53,663 nt of DNA from positions 1 through 53,663 of the forward strand of contig JAANBB010000280.1 in NCBI GenBank assembly GCA_014621425.1. Direction: 5' to 3'. The position numbers were made by a program, and so were the translations under genes. The notes beneath the pieces are model-generated. The model searched no databases. It was not told the DNA's origin and saw nothing but the letters and a program-made list of their open reading frames with translations. The DNA is from Cylindrodendrum hubeiense. Taxonomy: Eukaryota; Ascomycota; Sordariomycetes; Hypocreales; Nectriaceae. This document shows positions 11,060-22,464 of the stretch, piece by piece; within the stretch, counting starts at the first letter, position 1; every line of letters begins with the position of its first letter.

Positions 11060-11817
11060 GCAGTCTCTGAAGGGTTGGTTTGGTATGAGGTATGAAGGAT
11101 AGCTCCAGTGGTCTGGAGCAGTGTATTGCGCTAGTCTATGTCGTTGGGACACAGAACCTCCCAATCTTGAACAGGAGTTTTGGTTGATTGGTTACATTAT
11201 AGCCTGGAGCTAAATATTGGATTAATTTACATTGCAATGTTTTTTTGCTATATGAACGGCTCTGTCACTAATACAAGCAATACATTACAACGTCGATTAT
11301 GGTTGGGGTTTCCGTCGTCATCGCTGATAAGATAAGAAACGGGCAAGCCACCGTTCGCCTCATACCTTGAGCAAACGCGGGGCATGTGCTGGGGCATGTG
11401 CAACCGCGAGGGAGCCTTCTCTTTCTATCGTTTCACTGAATTGTCTCGTCCGGTGCGTCTTCTCCTCACATTTACACTGAACACAACCAACGGAACCGAG
11501 GAAACGTTCACCTTGATACTGTCTTCCTGCTGCGTGAATTGTGGCGAAAACGACGGCATCCCCAACCCACTGTTCGCCATTCCACTGTCATTACACCATT
11601 GAACAAACCGACCGGGTTCAACTGGCCAGCGACGTTTTGTCAATAGAGTTGATTTCAACCGTGATTCTCAATCGTGGTTGTCACCTCTATTCCTCGAATA
11701 CGACGACATCTAGACGACCACAAAGATCTCCTTCGTTCTGCTTGGAACCTTTCCCCCAACACCTTGACTAACCACTGCATCCGAAACTCTTTGACGAACC
11801 CAATCCACATATTCAAG
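11060..11817. other. Spacer upstream of the macro-domain gene
   Basis: It contains the 3' UTR of transcription factor 2, an AT-rich stretch (11200-11290), a tandem GATA site (listed separately) and the macro gene leader. The macro frame is open upstream from 11818 to 11674 without an ATG. Confidence 0.45.
11325..11336 (+). promoter_or_regulatory. Tandem GATA-factor site
   Basis: The sequence TGATAAGATAAG holds two overlapping GATAAG cores. Fungal GATA factors (nitrogen, iron or light regulators) bind such paired sites. It lies about 480 bp upstream of the macro-domain start codon and 270 bp downstream of transcription factor 2. Function is inferred from motif only. Confidence 0.35.
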
Positions 11818-12518
11818 ATGACTGCCCGAGGTCTCCCCCAGATCCCAACTCTTACGGACCTCTATCAGAAGTCCCTTCTCAAGGCTGCGTCCCCTTCTTC
11901 AATCCCGACTGGATATCTTGCCAATTCCACCATCAACGACCATGTCGGCCTCATCCGCGGCGACATCACCCGCCTGCGCCTCGACGCCATAGTCAACGCA
12001 GCCAACTCATCCCTCCTCGGCGGCGGCGGCGTTGACGGCGCCATCCATCGCGCTGCCGGAACGCAGCTCGTGAAGGAGTGCGCTACCCTTGGCGGATGCC
12101 CCACGGGCGAGGCTCGCATCACCCACGGCTACGACCTGCCCGCCAAGCGCGTCATCCACACCGTCGGCCCCAAGTACTTCTACGACGAGGGGCCCGAGTC
12201 GCTGCTGCGCCGCTGCTACCAGAACAGCCTGGAGCTGGCGGTGCGCGAGGGCGTCCGCACGATTGCATTCAGCGCCATTAGCACGGGTGTCTACGGCTAT
12301 CCGTCGCTGGACGCGGCTGAGGTGGCTTGCGAGACTGTGCGCAGGTTTCTGGACGGAGATGATGGAGACAAGTTGGTGCGGGTCGTCTTCGTCACCTACG
12401 AGCAAAAGGATGTGGACGCATACAACGCCCTTCTCCCGTGAGTTGATGTTTCTTTTTAACCTTTTGCTGTCGACATACGCTGACTATGGAATATAGGAAA
12501 TACTTTCCTTCCGAGTAG
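11818..12518 (+). CDS. Macro-domain protein, MacroD-type ADP-ribosyl hydrolase
   Basis: Exons are 11818-12437 and 12497-12518 (213 aa). The 59-nt intron 12438-12496 (GTGAGT...TAG) leads to a 7-codon last exon and the end LPKYFPSE. One macro domain fills about residues 40-205. GDITRL begins the ADP-ribose fold, NAANSSLLGGGGVDGAIHRAAG is the Asn/Gly-rich catalytic loop of MacroD1/YmdB-type enzymes, CPTGEA follows, and STGVYGYP is the phosphate-binding loop. Enzymes of this class remove mono-ADP-ribose from acidic residues and deacetylate O-acetyl-ADP-ribose. Key Asn and Gly residues are all present, so activity is expected. The start is the only in-frame ATG before the domain. Confidence 0.93.
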
Positions 12519-13313
12519 ATAACATTCCCAACTGGGAGAGGCTCTCTAATATATGAGAGAACGAAAGGAGAACACTGAAAGTGACGTGGAGGACAGGGAA
12601 GAGGCTAGTTAGCTATCCCTCTGCCGGGGCTTGATAATGAGATGGCGCTTTGCGTATTCCAGCTAAATTCATGCATGGTCAACAACCATAACGCGGGGGC
12701 CCTTAGTTCATCCACCATCGAAGTGTTCATGTCCAGCATGCGCGGTAAGCGACAGACATCCCAACCCGCCATGTCGGGTCCATCAGGGTCTGGATGCATC
12801 GCCGGGCTGCGAGCCCGCCTCCCGCTAGGCCAATAACCATGTCCCGGTTTCCCATATTCCCGGCATCGTGGTCAGATTTTTATCGTGCCGGCATGGCTAG
12901 ATCCATGTCTAAGTCGCGTAGAGGTGGTCTTCTTATCCCGTCCGGGGGGGACGATGCGGCTTGCGAAAAAGTGGACGGTGTTCCGAAACTTGCTCAATCG
13001 TGCTCTTTGGCGAGCATGGCGGAACGACGCCCATTGGAGACCAATCGCGAGGCCGGCATTTCTGCTGTGGCTACGGTAGTCGTCTCCAGTTGGCGAAAAA
13101 AGGCGTCGTGATGTTTGAAGAGTATCTTGCTCAAGTTGGGCGAGGGTCGGGGTTGCAGCTGGGTATAAGAGAGAGGACGATGGGACAAGGGAGAAGAGAT
13201 GAAGAGACAGTTGCAGAGCAGATCCTGGCTTCTCGTCACTGATTCTGCCAATTTCAGTCTTAAAAGACAGAAAAAATAGAGCACTGGTTCTCTATTATAC
13301 CGGAACCGCAACC
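12519..13313. other. Promoter region of the ferric reductase gene
   Basis: About 800 bp without a gene. A TATA-like element, GGTATAAGAGAG, lies at 13162-13173, about 150 bp before the reductase start codon. TTATC/GATAA cores are scattered (for example about 12632 and 12930), but there is no clear paired iron-regulator site. Confidence 0.45.
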
Positions 13314-15594
13314 ATGAAGGTCAAAACTCACATGGCCGCGCTGGCGACGCTGCTATCTATCTCAACACCAGCCGTCAACGCCCACAACACCGACGGGCGC
13401 CCTGGCCACGGCCTCATCGGCTATGGCATCACCATGTACGACCCTCCGTGCGCCTACGCCTGCCAGTCCTCGGTTCCCACCACCCTCGAGTGTGATGACG
13501 CCGACGACATGGAAGGCATGGACATGGACAGCATGGACATGGGCCCATCGCCCGAGTGCCTCACCACTAACGCGCCGTACCTGCGCTCGCTGGCGTGGTG
13601 CATCCACAGCCGCTGCCCCAAGGACACCGAGGTGTTTGTCCTTGAGAAGTGGTGGGTGATGAACGTCGCGGGGCGCCAGACGGTGCAGCCTGAGCCCAAT
13701 GTGTCGTACCAGGAGGCGCTTTCGCAGGTCAAGGTGGCGCCGACCGAGGTGCTGGGCGAGGAGGATGTGTTGAATCGAACCGTCGCAGTGTCGGATGAGA
13801 CGTACTTTTCGAACTACAATATCTATGTTCTGTTTGAAGAGATAGAGATCAGCCATGAGACATATGGGTGAGTGACATGACAGCTACCCCTGAGTCAACA
13901 CCAACACCAACAACTTCATCACCTCCACAATAATAAAGATCCCGGCTAACCTCGCTCGCAGTCTCGTCCTGTTCATCTCCGGCGGTATAATCCCAATCTT
14001 CCTTTCCCTCCTCCGTCTCCTGCCCTTCCCCGCGCGCCTCGTCTCAACCTTCAACGCCTACATGATCGACCCGCCGCTGTTCGGGAGCAAGCACGCGTCG
14101 CCCATCCTCAACTTCGCCGTGGTGCCGACCCGCGGCCAAGCGCTGTTCCTGGGCTACATCGTCGCCATCAACGTCATCCTCTCCGCCGTCAACCTGCGCG
14201 CCGTCTCGCTCAACTCATGGTACCCCAACGACTCGTACCAGCTGGCCACGTACGTGGGCAACCGCGCCGGCGTCCTGAGCTTCGCCAACATTGCGCTGCT
14301 GATCCTCTACTCGGGCCGGAACAATGTCCTGCTGTGGCTCACAGATTGGTCGCACGCGACCTTTCTGCTCGCTCACCGCTGGGTCGCCTGGCTGTGCACG
14401 CTGCAGGCGTGCCTTCACTCGTTGCTCTGGCTGGGCTGCTATGTCTGGGAGGACGGCGTGACCGAAATCTCGGCGGAGAAGTTCTGGTACTGGGGCATCA
14501 TCGCCACGCTCGCCCTGTCACTGATGCTCCCGCTGTCCATTCTGCCTATCCGCAAGGCTGCCTACGAGGTATTCCTCGTCGCGCACATCGCCCTGGCCAT
14601 CGTCGCCATCGCCGGCTCGTTCTGGCACATCATGTTCCGGTACACACACCAATGGGGCTACGAGACGTGGCTGTACATGGCCATGGCAATCTGGGCCTTC
14701 GATCGGTTGATGAGAGTCGCGCGGATAGCCAGGCTGGGAGTTCGGCGAGCGTATGTCTCGCGTGTGGACGATGACTATCTCCGCGTCGACATACCCGGTG
14801 TCGACTGCACTGGACATGTGTACGCTTACTTCCCAAGCCTCTCGTGGCGTGTGTGGGAGAACCACCCGTTTTCCGTCGTGGAAGCGACTGGCTACTCCTC
14901 CAAGCTCACCTGCTCTGGCTCAGAAGACGATGCCAGTGTACCGTCCAAGTCTGGTATCACCTCTGCTGCCGTTAAGGAAGCTGGCTCGACATCCTCGGAA
15001 GCAGCCTCCATTACCTCTCAGCGCACTCCACACGGAATCTCGCTCTTCATCCGAGGCCATAGCGGCATCACCGCGAAACTCGCATCGAAGGTAGATTTCG
15101 CTGCCGGTATCCCCATCCTCCTCGAGTCCTCGTACGGGCACGAGTCCAGCGCCCTCCTCAAAGCCAGCCACGCCCCGTCGACCGAGTACCCCAATACGGT
15201 GTGCATTGCTGGCGGCGTGGGTATCACGGCTGTTCTCCCCGCGTTGCGCGAGACTCTAAGCTTGTACACACCCAGTGGCACGACCAAGTTATTCTGGGGC
15301 GTCCGCAGTCAGGGCATTGTCAGTGCCATCGAGGGTCTTGTGGCAGGCGTGAAAGGGGGCGACAAGAGCCAGGGACCGAGATATTGGGGTGAAATTGAGA
15401 CTCACCTCTCCGTCGGAGAGAGGATGGATATTCGGCAGATACTTGAGAAGGAAATCCAAGGAGCAGGCAATCCAGGGACAACTGTTGTGGTTTGTGGCCC
15501 CGCGTCCATGGCGGACGAAGTGCGATGTGTCGTAGCTGGACTTGGCCGACACGGTGCCACAGTGAGACTCGTCGAGGAGAGCTTCATGTGGTGA
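13314..15594 (+). CDS. Ferric/cupric reductase, FRE family
   Basis: Exons are 13314-13867 and 13962-15594 (728 aa); intron 13868-13961 has GTGAGT, GGCTAAC and GCAG. The protein reduces extracellular Fe3+ or Cu2+ for uptake, moving electrons from NADPH via FAD and two haems across the plasma membrane. A signal peptide (1-23, ending VNA) is followed by a Cys-rich outer domain and a Met/Asp-rich insert (DMEGMDMDSMDMG). The transmembrane core has two H-X13-H haem pairs: HRWVAW...CLH and AHIALAI...FWH. The FAD motif is HPFSVV; the NADPH-binding parts are AGGVGITAVLPAL and CGPASM; the C-terminus is EESFMW. All of this is canonical for fungal FREs. It is convergent with the YVC1 channel gene, 254 bp away. 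The metal actually used is not readable from sequence. Confidence 0.94.
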
Positions 15595-15848
15595 AAGGAC
15601 CAGAAATCACTAGTATAGAAGAAATGATTAATCGACTTCCACTCATTATTATCAACCGCGCACATCACTAACTGCCAAAGGATATATACAAGCGCCATCG
15701 CGCTAACAAATTCATAATTGCCGATCCAAAGGGCCAAAAGGGGAACCCTAAAACACTTTCTCGTAGCATCTTTCATTCTCAAGTCGAGCCGTTATGAACT
15801 TATCCTCCATTCTGATTCATGCTATAAACCCCACAGCGTGATCTCCTA

Positions 15849-18372
15849 TTAGGCAGGCCCTCCAGAGCCCGAGGCTCCCGCACCGCCCTTGTTCTTCTTC
15901 TTGTTCTTCTTCTTCTTACCTCCAGTCTTGCTGCCCTCTGCAACATCTGGGGTCTCGGCGGCTTCAGACATCGACAGGACATCTGATAACTCGGGTGCTT
16001 CTAGCGTTGCCGGTGTCTCTGGCGCGTCCGAAACCTCCGTCTCCGGTGCTGCCTCTGGCGCGACCTCTGGCGCGATCTCTGGGGCCGTCTCTGGGGCCGT
16101 CTCTGGAGCCGTCTCTGGGGTCGTCTCTGGAGCCGCATCCGGGACCCCCTCAGGGACCGCCTTCAAGGCTGTGTCGGTCTTCTGATTTTGAGCTTGTTCT
16201 GCCTGGGCATGGATAGCCCTGCTGATATCGGCTAGCATTGACTTCAGATCTTCCACTTCAGCACGCAGCTTGCGAACCTCGATCACAGCCGGCTCGTCCT
16301 CGACGTTGGGCTTAGCGATCTCGCAAGTCTTAGCCCAACCCTCTCCCTCAAAGTCCATCTCATGGGCCAGCTGCTCCCACTCGTGAACTTGGTCGTCATC
16401 CTCTTCACCTCGCGCCCGGTTGCTGCGGATGGCATGTGCTGTGCGCGTCTCAAAGAATGCCGCCACCAAGAGAATGGGCGAGTAAAGTGTGGCCATGACA
16501 CAATCGTTGATAAATTCGTACGTCTTCTTGTTCATCCACCACTCGAGCAGTATAGAAATGACAATCTCAACGAGGTTGAACGGCGCAATGTAAACGTTCT
16601 CATCGGGGGCCCGCACGAACTGCATCGTCTTCTGGGCAAAGAGGGCTAGATATTCGTCGTCGGCATTCTGGTAAATGTCCTCGTAGGCTGAGTTATACAG
16701 GGCGATGAGAATGTTGAGGAGAACAATCTGCGCAAGTTAGCATAAGTATGAGACCAACTCGATGTATTATCTGGTAATCGACTTACCATCACCACAAAGC
16801 TGTAGCAGTAGTATAGAATCAGTCCCCACGGGTGTGCAAACGATTCAAAGCCTTCGAATTCGGGACTCCCCATGATAGCTTTAAGCATCGACTCCATGAT
16901 GAACCAAACATCGCCAGCAACATTATCTTCAGTGATGTCAAGGCCGATGAATGCTTGTAGGAAGCCAATAACCAAGATGATGAGCAGGGCAAAGAAGATG
17001 ACAGACTCTTTCATCATCACCTTGAGCACGACCAGCATAGCTCCAAAGAACCGGAAGCTGTCGAGATAGAGCAACAGACGGCCCCAGAACAATGGCGCAA
17101 TAAAGGACAGTAGGTTGTAGCTGAGTTGGTTGTAATAGTCATGAGAGTGCTTGTTCTGCGTATATGACAAGCCAATAATACGGAAGACAAGTGATATGGT
17201 CAAGAACGAATAGAGGGTACCATTGAAAGCGTTCCAGAAACCGAGGATGTGATATCCCGCCTTGTAAAGCTTGACTAGTTCGTCGGCGACATAAGCAAAG
17301 GTGAAGATGTAGAGGGCGATCTCGGCGCCGTCCAGCACACCAGTGGGATTAACCGAGTTGATGGCAGCCGTGTAGAGGCCGAGGTAGATGAGGGAGAAGA
17401 GCATCTGGGCGGCATTCTGATAGCGAGGGGCGCGCATGCGGTCGGGATCCATATGGACGAGAAATCTGCGATTATCCTTGTCCTTGTAGTCAACGAATAC
17501 GGAGGGGTCGTCCTCGTCCTGGACGAGCCAGCCGCGCCAGAGGTAGCCAATGCACTTTTGGTAGCCCGAGGAGCCGATGACACGAACAGCGTGTAGATCG
17601 ACGGCCATTTCGATGACGTTTACGGGAGCAGAAGGCTCATTGTCGATGATGAATGAGTAGCGACGGAGAAGGACATTGTGGAGCAGGTATTCCATGTCTT
17701 CCTCGGACTCGATGCTATTGTGATGACAGAGTCAGTAACATACAGTGTGCCATTCAAGGAGTTGAACCTACATTTGTTTGGCAATGACGGTGCAGGCAAT
17801 TGCACGAAGATCGTGTAGGCCGGCATCCCACAGCTCAAGCTGGGCCTCCCTCTTGAACCAGTGGAGATTGACGAGGAGGGCGTAGACCTAGAGGAAGTGG
17901 TTAGCCAGAGTCTGACCGGGGGTTTTCTAGCGACAACATACCACGCATGATCGATACTTGTGGCCACCAGCCTCCTTGGAAGCCTGGATGACCTTTCTGG
18001 TGATGATGGTGCTGTGGGAGCGAGTGATTTGGGCTTCCTCAAGCTCGCAGGGAATGCATTCGCGGATCAGGTGTCGCAGGCGCAGACATATCTTGGTGAC
18101 TTCAACGGGGGAAATAGCCGATTCGATGTTCTGATTACGATAATGAGGAAGGACTGGATTGATGAGTAGTAGGGTTAGTACCCGTCGATTGATCACAAGA
18201 GGTCATCCAGAATATGCTGGAGCCGCGGTGGTGGTAAGGCATGGGGAGATAACTTACGAGCACGCTCCTCCTCATGGAGCCAACCTTGGCGGTCGGTGCC
18301 GGAGCCATTGAGACCGTTGGTGCCGTTGCTTTGGCCAAGCAGGCCCTTGAGCGGGTTCCAGCTTCTGGGCAT
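15849..18372 (-). CDS. YVC1: YVC1/TRPY-type vacuolar calcium channel
   Basis: Five exons on the minus strand: 18372-18258, 18153-17942, 17887-17772, 17714-16787 and 16727-15849 (749 aa). All four introns (54-104 nt) are GT-AG and keep the frame. The family are TRP channels that release Ca2+ from the vacuole, gated by Ca2+, stretch and redox state. The N-terminal half is a soluble domain (KICLRLRHLIRECIP, DNEPSAPVNVIEMAVDLHA). Six transmembrane helices follow, with the pore region IMESMLKAIMGSPEFEGF and then HPWGLILYYCYSFVVM-IVLLNILIALYNSAY, and FAQKTMQFVRAPDENVY after helix 6, all typical of TRPY. The C-terminus holds a coiled coil (KLRAEVEDLKSMLADI), a PET tetrapeptide repeat and a Lys-rich tail (GGKKKKNKKKNKG). 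The start MPRSWNPLKG is inferred from exon 1. Confidence 0.93.
16051..16146. repeat. 12-bp minisatellite inside YVC1 (8 units)
   Basis: Eight 12-bp units follow each other exactly (for example GTCTCTGGGGCC and GTCTCTGGAGCC). On the coding strand they give tetrapeptides of the type APET/TPET/APEI/APEV in the cytosolic tail. The period is a multiple of three, so unit gain or loss would keep the frame. Confidence 0.9.
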
Positions 18373-20038
18373 GGTGAAGGTCGGGCGAAGGATCTCTGCG
18401 CGTGAGGCGGCAGTCCTTGGTGGTTTTGTGGTTGTTTACCGGCCTCCCTTGCGATGGCTGATGGCGAACGAGCACCAGCGCCGCCCCTGTGTTGGTTGAT
18501 TGCAGCGGCAAAGCCAGCGCGAGACAAAAAACCGAGAGGGTAAGCAGGCAGCGCAACTGGGCAGCTGTCGCTGGAGATGATGGGAAAGCAGAAAGAGAAG
18601 GACAGCGCGTGAGCCTCCAAACAATTGCAAAAGCGAGAGCTATCTCGACCCTTCTTTGGGAGAAATGTGAATCGAGGACGAACGAGACGGACGACCAAGC
18701 AAGCTGAAAGCTCCCTCCTCCCCAAAGGAGCTACCTCGGGGGACTAGCCCGCCCACCGATGACGTTGACCATGGGCACCCATTGGCTGAAACCGGTTGCT
18801 GGCGGCAGGTAGTGGCAGGTGGTGGCGGTCATGGCGCGCAACGGCAGGAGAAGGGCCTGCAAGTTGGAGGGTTATAGTGGGCCGTGGGCCTGTGCTGCGG
18901 TGGTTTCTTGCATCAAAGTTGGAGCATCTTTAGAGGGGACCCCCCGCCAATTGTCCGATCTGGTGCCATGTCGTCAACTCCCGTTCCCAGCGAGCTTCCA
19001 GCGAGGTCCAAGTCGGTTCCAGTGACGCCCACTGTCGGCAGTGTCCTGCAGTCAGCGTTACATAGGTACCTGTACCCAGTGATACACCCTGGAGGTGCAA
19101 GGGACGCACGCCGTGCGTACGAGATACATGCCCAGCTGTACAGGGGGGATCCGATTTCCCAGGTTTCCCCCCTCTGATCGATCAGCTGGTCCAGGCTCTT
19201 GTTGCGCTCTGCATTGTCTTAGAACCCCGGCCGCCCCATCCCCAAAGAGGAATGGAATCGAGCCAGCCACCAGAGAACGGCAGAGTTGAGCTCGACGCGA
19301 TAAGAAGAATGGTTCGTCTCCCGAGCAAGTTCCTCCCCGAATAATTGCTTCGAGCACCTCTTCTGAGGCCCGGACACTGGCTTCAATGACGTCGCCCCTG
19401 CAAGCCCAAAAGCACCACAGCTTGCGAACCAATGCTGCTGCACGCATTGCTGCATCGGAGGGGCGAATCGGTGACGAGCAAGTGCGGCAGAGCAACATCA
19501 CCAACTGGCAGATCCTTGGCCAACCACGGTGCCACTAGCTGGTCAAAGCAGGGAGGTCGACCCCGAATCTTGGAAGACAGTCGCCCTCCTCCAGGATTCA
19601 CATCTCGTACTCATCGCCCCTTCCACTGCCCTGTTTGCGTCTTGGCCGATCACTCACCTAGTGCTTGATTTGGCCCGTCTTGAATCCATGGTCTCGGTTG
19701 GTGACAAGGATTCCTTCGACATCCACGGACCACCGACCAGACACCGACCACAGACACCAACCCCCCCAATGTTTCGTCTTAACTGCGCCGTCGCACTCTG
19801 ATGGTGGTCCCAGAAGCAATGACGAGATCCACACTCAGGATTGTCGCACGACCCGGCGGTTCCACGATGATGCCGCTGCTTGTATGTTCGACTTGCCGTC
19901 CTGTCTTGTCTCTCCCTCCAGCTGTACCGCCCCCTCGGGCCGTGTTTGTCGGCATGCATCGCCAGCGCAGCCACCTGTGAATGGAAAGTCTCGCCTGCTG
20001 TCTGTCATTCGCCCACGCCGCAGCAGCCATTCTCGCCC

Positions 20039-20350
20039 ATGGCTCCCGAATACCTAAAATTGAACCCGTTCCGCATTCCGGCCCAGGTTCCCCGTCCGGT
20101 TCTTTCTAGCGATAGTGGCGTGTTGTGTCGTCCACCCACCAGCTGCTGCGCGCCGCCACGTTTCCCTGATTTCCCTCATCAGGATGACACGGCGACGCTC
20201 TCTTGTTTGCTGACCCGCAGTTTCCGCTCCATTGCTACTTTTTGTGTGTTACGTGCACACGGCAATTTGGCAACTTGCATGACCAGAGACCGTCGCTCGA
20301 TTCGTCACTGGCAAAGTCGTGGGTTCGGTATCAACAATATCCAGTGGTAA
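20039..20350 (+). CDS. Weak small ORF, hypothetical
   Basis: A 103-codon frame from an ATG directly after a pyrimidine-rich stretch. The first 16 residues, MAPEYLKLNPFRIPAQ, look protein-like and are followed at once by a GT (possible donor). The remainder is Ser/Pro/Arg-rich and resembles non-coding translation. It may be the first exon of a lost gene or chance. I recognise no family. Confidence 0.15.
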   Translation: MAPEYLKLNPFRIPAQVPRPVLSSDSGVLCRPPTSCCAPPRFPDFPHQDDTATLSCLLTRSFRSIATFCVLRAHGNLATCMTRDRRSIRHWQSRGFGINNIQW

Positions 20351-21497
20351 ACCGCGCCTGTGCATCGCCATCCGGTCGCCCGGGGTCGCTCGCTTAAGCC
20401 ATGATAGAAGACGGTCAGATTCATCATCTCACTCGTCTGAGGGAGGGACCACGTATTGCGCGATAATAGGCTCTCTTGTCGTTCTCATGTGGTCAGCCGC
20501 TGCATCCATCACCAAACGACTATTTACCGAGGGGTCTCGAAATGTGGCATATTCAGCAGAATGGCCGAAAACATGTTTGTTGGAGAATGAATCCATGTTG
20601 TAGTTGCGAAGCAGGCGTAGATGTAAGCCGCACTGTATGATACATCATGACCGCACTCGACGTGCGCTTGCCACAGTCATACTCCTCGTCAACAACCGCC
20701 AAACGGCGACGAGTCCTCGAGTACACCAACTAGGTAAGCTTTGTGGCTGAGCTCTTGTGGCTTCAAGCTCAGCTTAGTTCTGTTTGACGGTGTCCCAATC
20801 GAAAGTCGACTGTGGCGACGGCGGTGGTGATAGTGGCACTGTCACTGGCAGGACCAGCGGCGCCTGAATGCGGGGTCTCCCATGACTTGGCTGTTGCAAC
20901 TGTGCATTTTAAGTTGAAAGGAATGAGTGGTTTATTTAAGAAAGAAGAACGTGCAGTTAATTTAAATATAAGAGGAAGAAGTACAACAAGAAGTACAAGG
21001 CTGACCGTGGGGGCCATATCGTATTTTCAGGCAAACCTCCGACGCGTGAGATTACTCTCCCGACTCTCACTTCCCAATTTGTGTTTCAGCCCGGCATCAG
21101 ACAAGAAAGGATCTGCCACCTGAGCCTCTCTCACGGTACAGTTCCATTTAGATCCTTAATGTATGCCAAGATATGCACGCCCAGAAATACAAATCACAAG
21201 GGAATGTTTAGTCCTCATCAGGCGTTATGAGATGTCACCTTCTTAGCTTGCCAATAACGTGCGGATCAGGTCAAATTTGTCAAGGCTGTTTGTTGTATCC
21301 TTTCTGTAGTGCTACGATTCAATCTACCTTTTGTTATGGAAAATTTTCGGGGGAATTTATCGGCTAGGTCTCTGTCTTTTCAGCAGAGAATACTTGCCGG
21401 TTTCAGTTGCATGAGATCTCGTTCCAAAGTTCGTGTGGCTGTGTCTACCTTTACCCCAAGAGGAACTCGGATAGCCCGAGTTCTATTCAGGTGCATG

Positions 21498-21598
21498 AAT
21501 GATAGAAGTCCGGAAAGGGTCTACAATAAGTTCTACTCGGTTACATCAATGATAGAAGTCCGGAAAGAGCCGACAACAAAGTTGTATTCGGTTACATC
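21498..21598. repeat. Two-copy 50/51-bp tandem repeat
   Basis: The copies are 21498-21547 and 21548-21598. Both begin AATGATAGAAGTCCGGAAAG and end CGGTTACATC, with substitutions (and one length difference) in between. Adjacent and in direct orientation. No coding or structural role is evident. Confidence 0.8.
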
Positions 21599-22464
21599 GC
21601 CTGCTCGGTGACGATGAGCCGAAACATATCATGGAGAGAATGAGACCACGTAGCTCCTGTCTGAAAAGCTTGACATACATTGGAAGTATGCCCGGACTTG
21701 AAGGACATAGCCAGAGAAAGTGAGACATGTGATCCCCTCACGCCTTTTGTGGTCGCTATGGGGCTAGCTCCAGCCATTTCGGCGGAACAAACATGTCTCA
21801 TCTTGCGAATAGGACAGCAACATCCTCGGTGGTCACTCATGAGAGAGATGCGTCAAGGCATAATGAAGTAGAGGCTGCCGTTTTCTTCCATTCGAAACTC
21901 ATCTCGCCCATCCGAAACTCATTCCATATTCCTCTCAATGAACCCATGAAAGGAGGAAATACTGCGTGTCGTTTGTCCTCTCTCTATCCCCTCAGCGCCG
22001 ATGTGGGTGAACCAAATCTCTCGGCGACAGATCTTTGGAGTATGGACACGGTCGAATGTGCTGTCCCCGGACCAGCTCCTGATTGGTAAGGTTGAAGAGC
22101 GTTGACATTGTCCAAGGTCTTGATCGAGTCTAGAATGTGACATCCGAGGCTGGATTAAAGTTGTATTGTCCAATCCGCCGGCTATTTCCATCACCGATGG
22201 GCTAGCTCTATCTAGAACACGTCAGTCTCAGTGAACTGAATGATAACCTACACAAGCCACATTGGGTCACAACTCCCATAAAACGCGTACATGCCTTAAC
22301 TTCCATCCCTGGGAAGTCGAGCCTTGGGTTCCCTATCCAGTTACTTCATCTCATGACCAGGAACACGGGGAACTGGTACCACCACTCCGACGCGGTCTTG
22401 AGCAAAGGCATCAGATCCTTCCATCTCACTTTCAGTCAATCACATTATCGCATATTCATGATCA

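Larger units (their letters stand above)
18373..22464. other. Gene-poor interval between YVC1 and the PTH11-like gene
   Basis: About 4.1 kb. The first kilobase should contain the YVC1 promoter and leader. I found no frame with family-like sequence apart from a weak small ORF at 20039-20350. A two-copy 50-bp repeat lies at 21498-21598. The part from about 20900 to 22300 is more AT-rich than the flanking genes. It may hold an old, decayed element, but no terminal repeats or transposase motifs can be seen. Confidence 0.45.
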
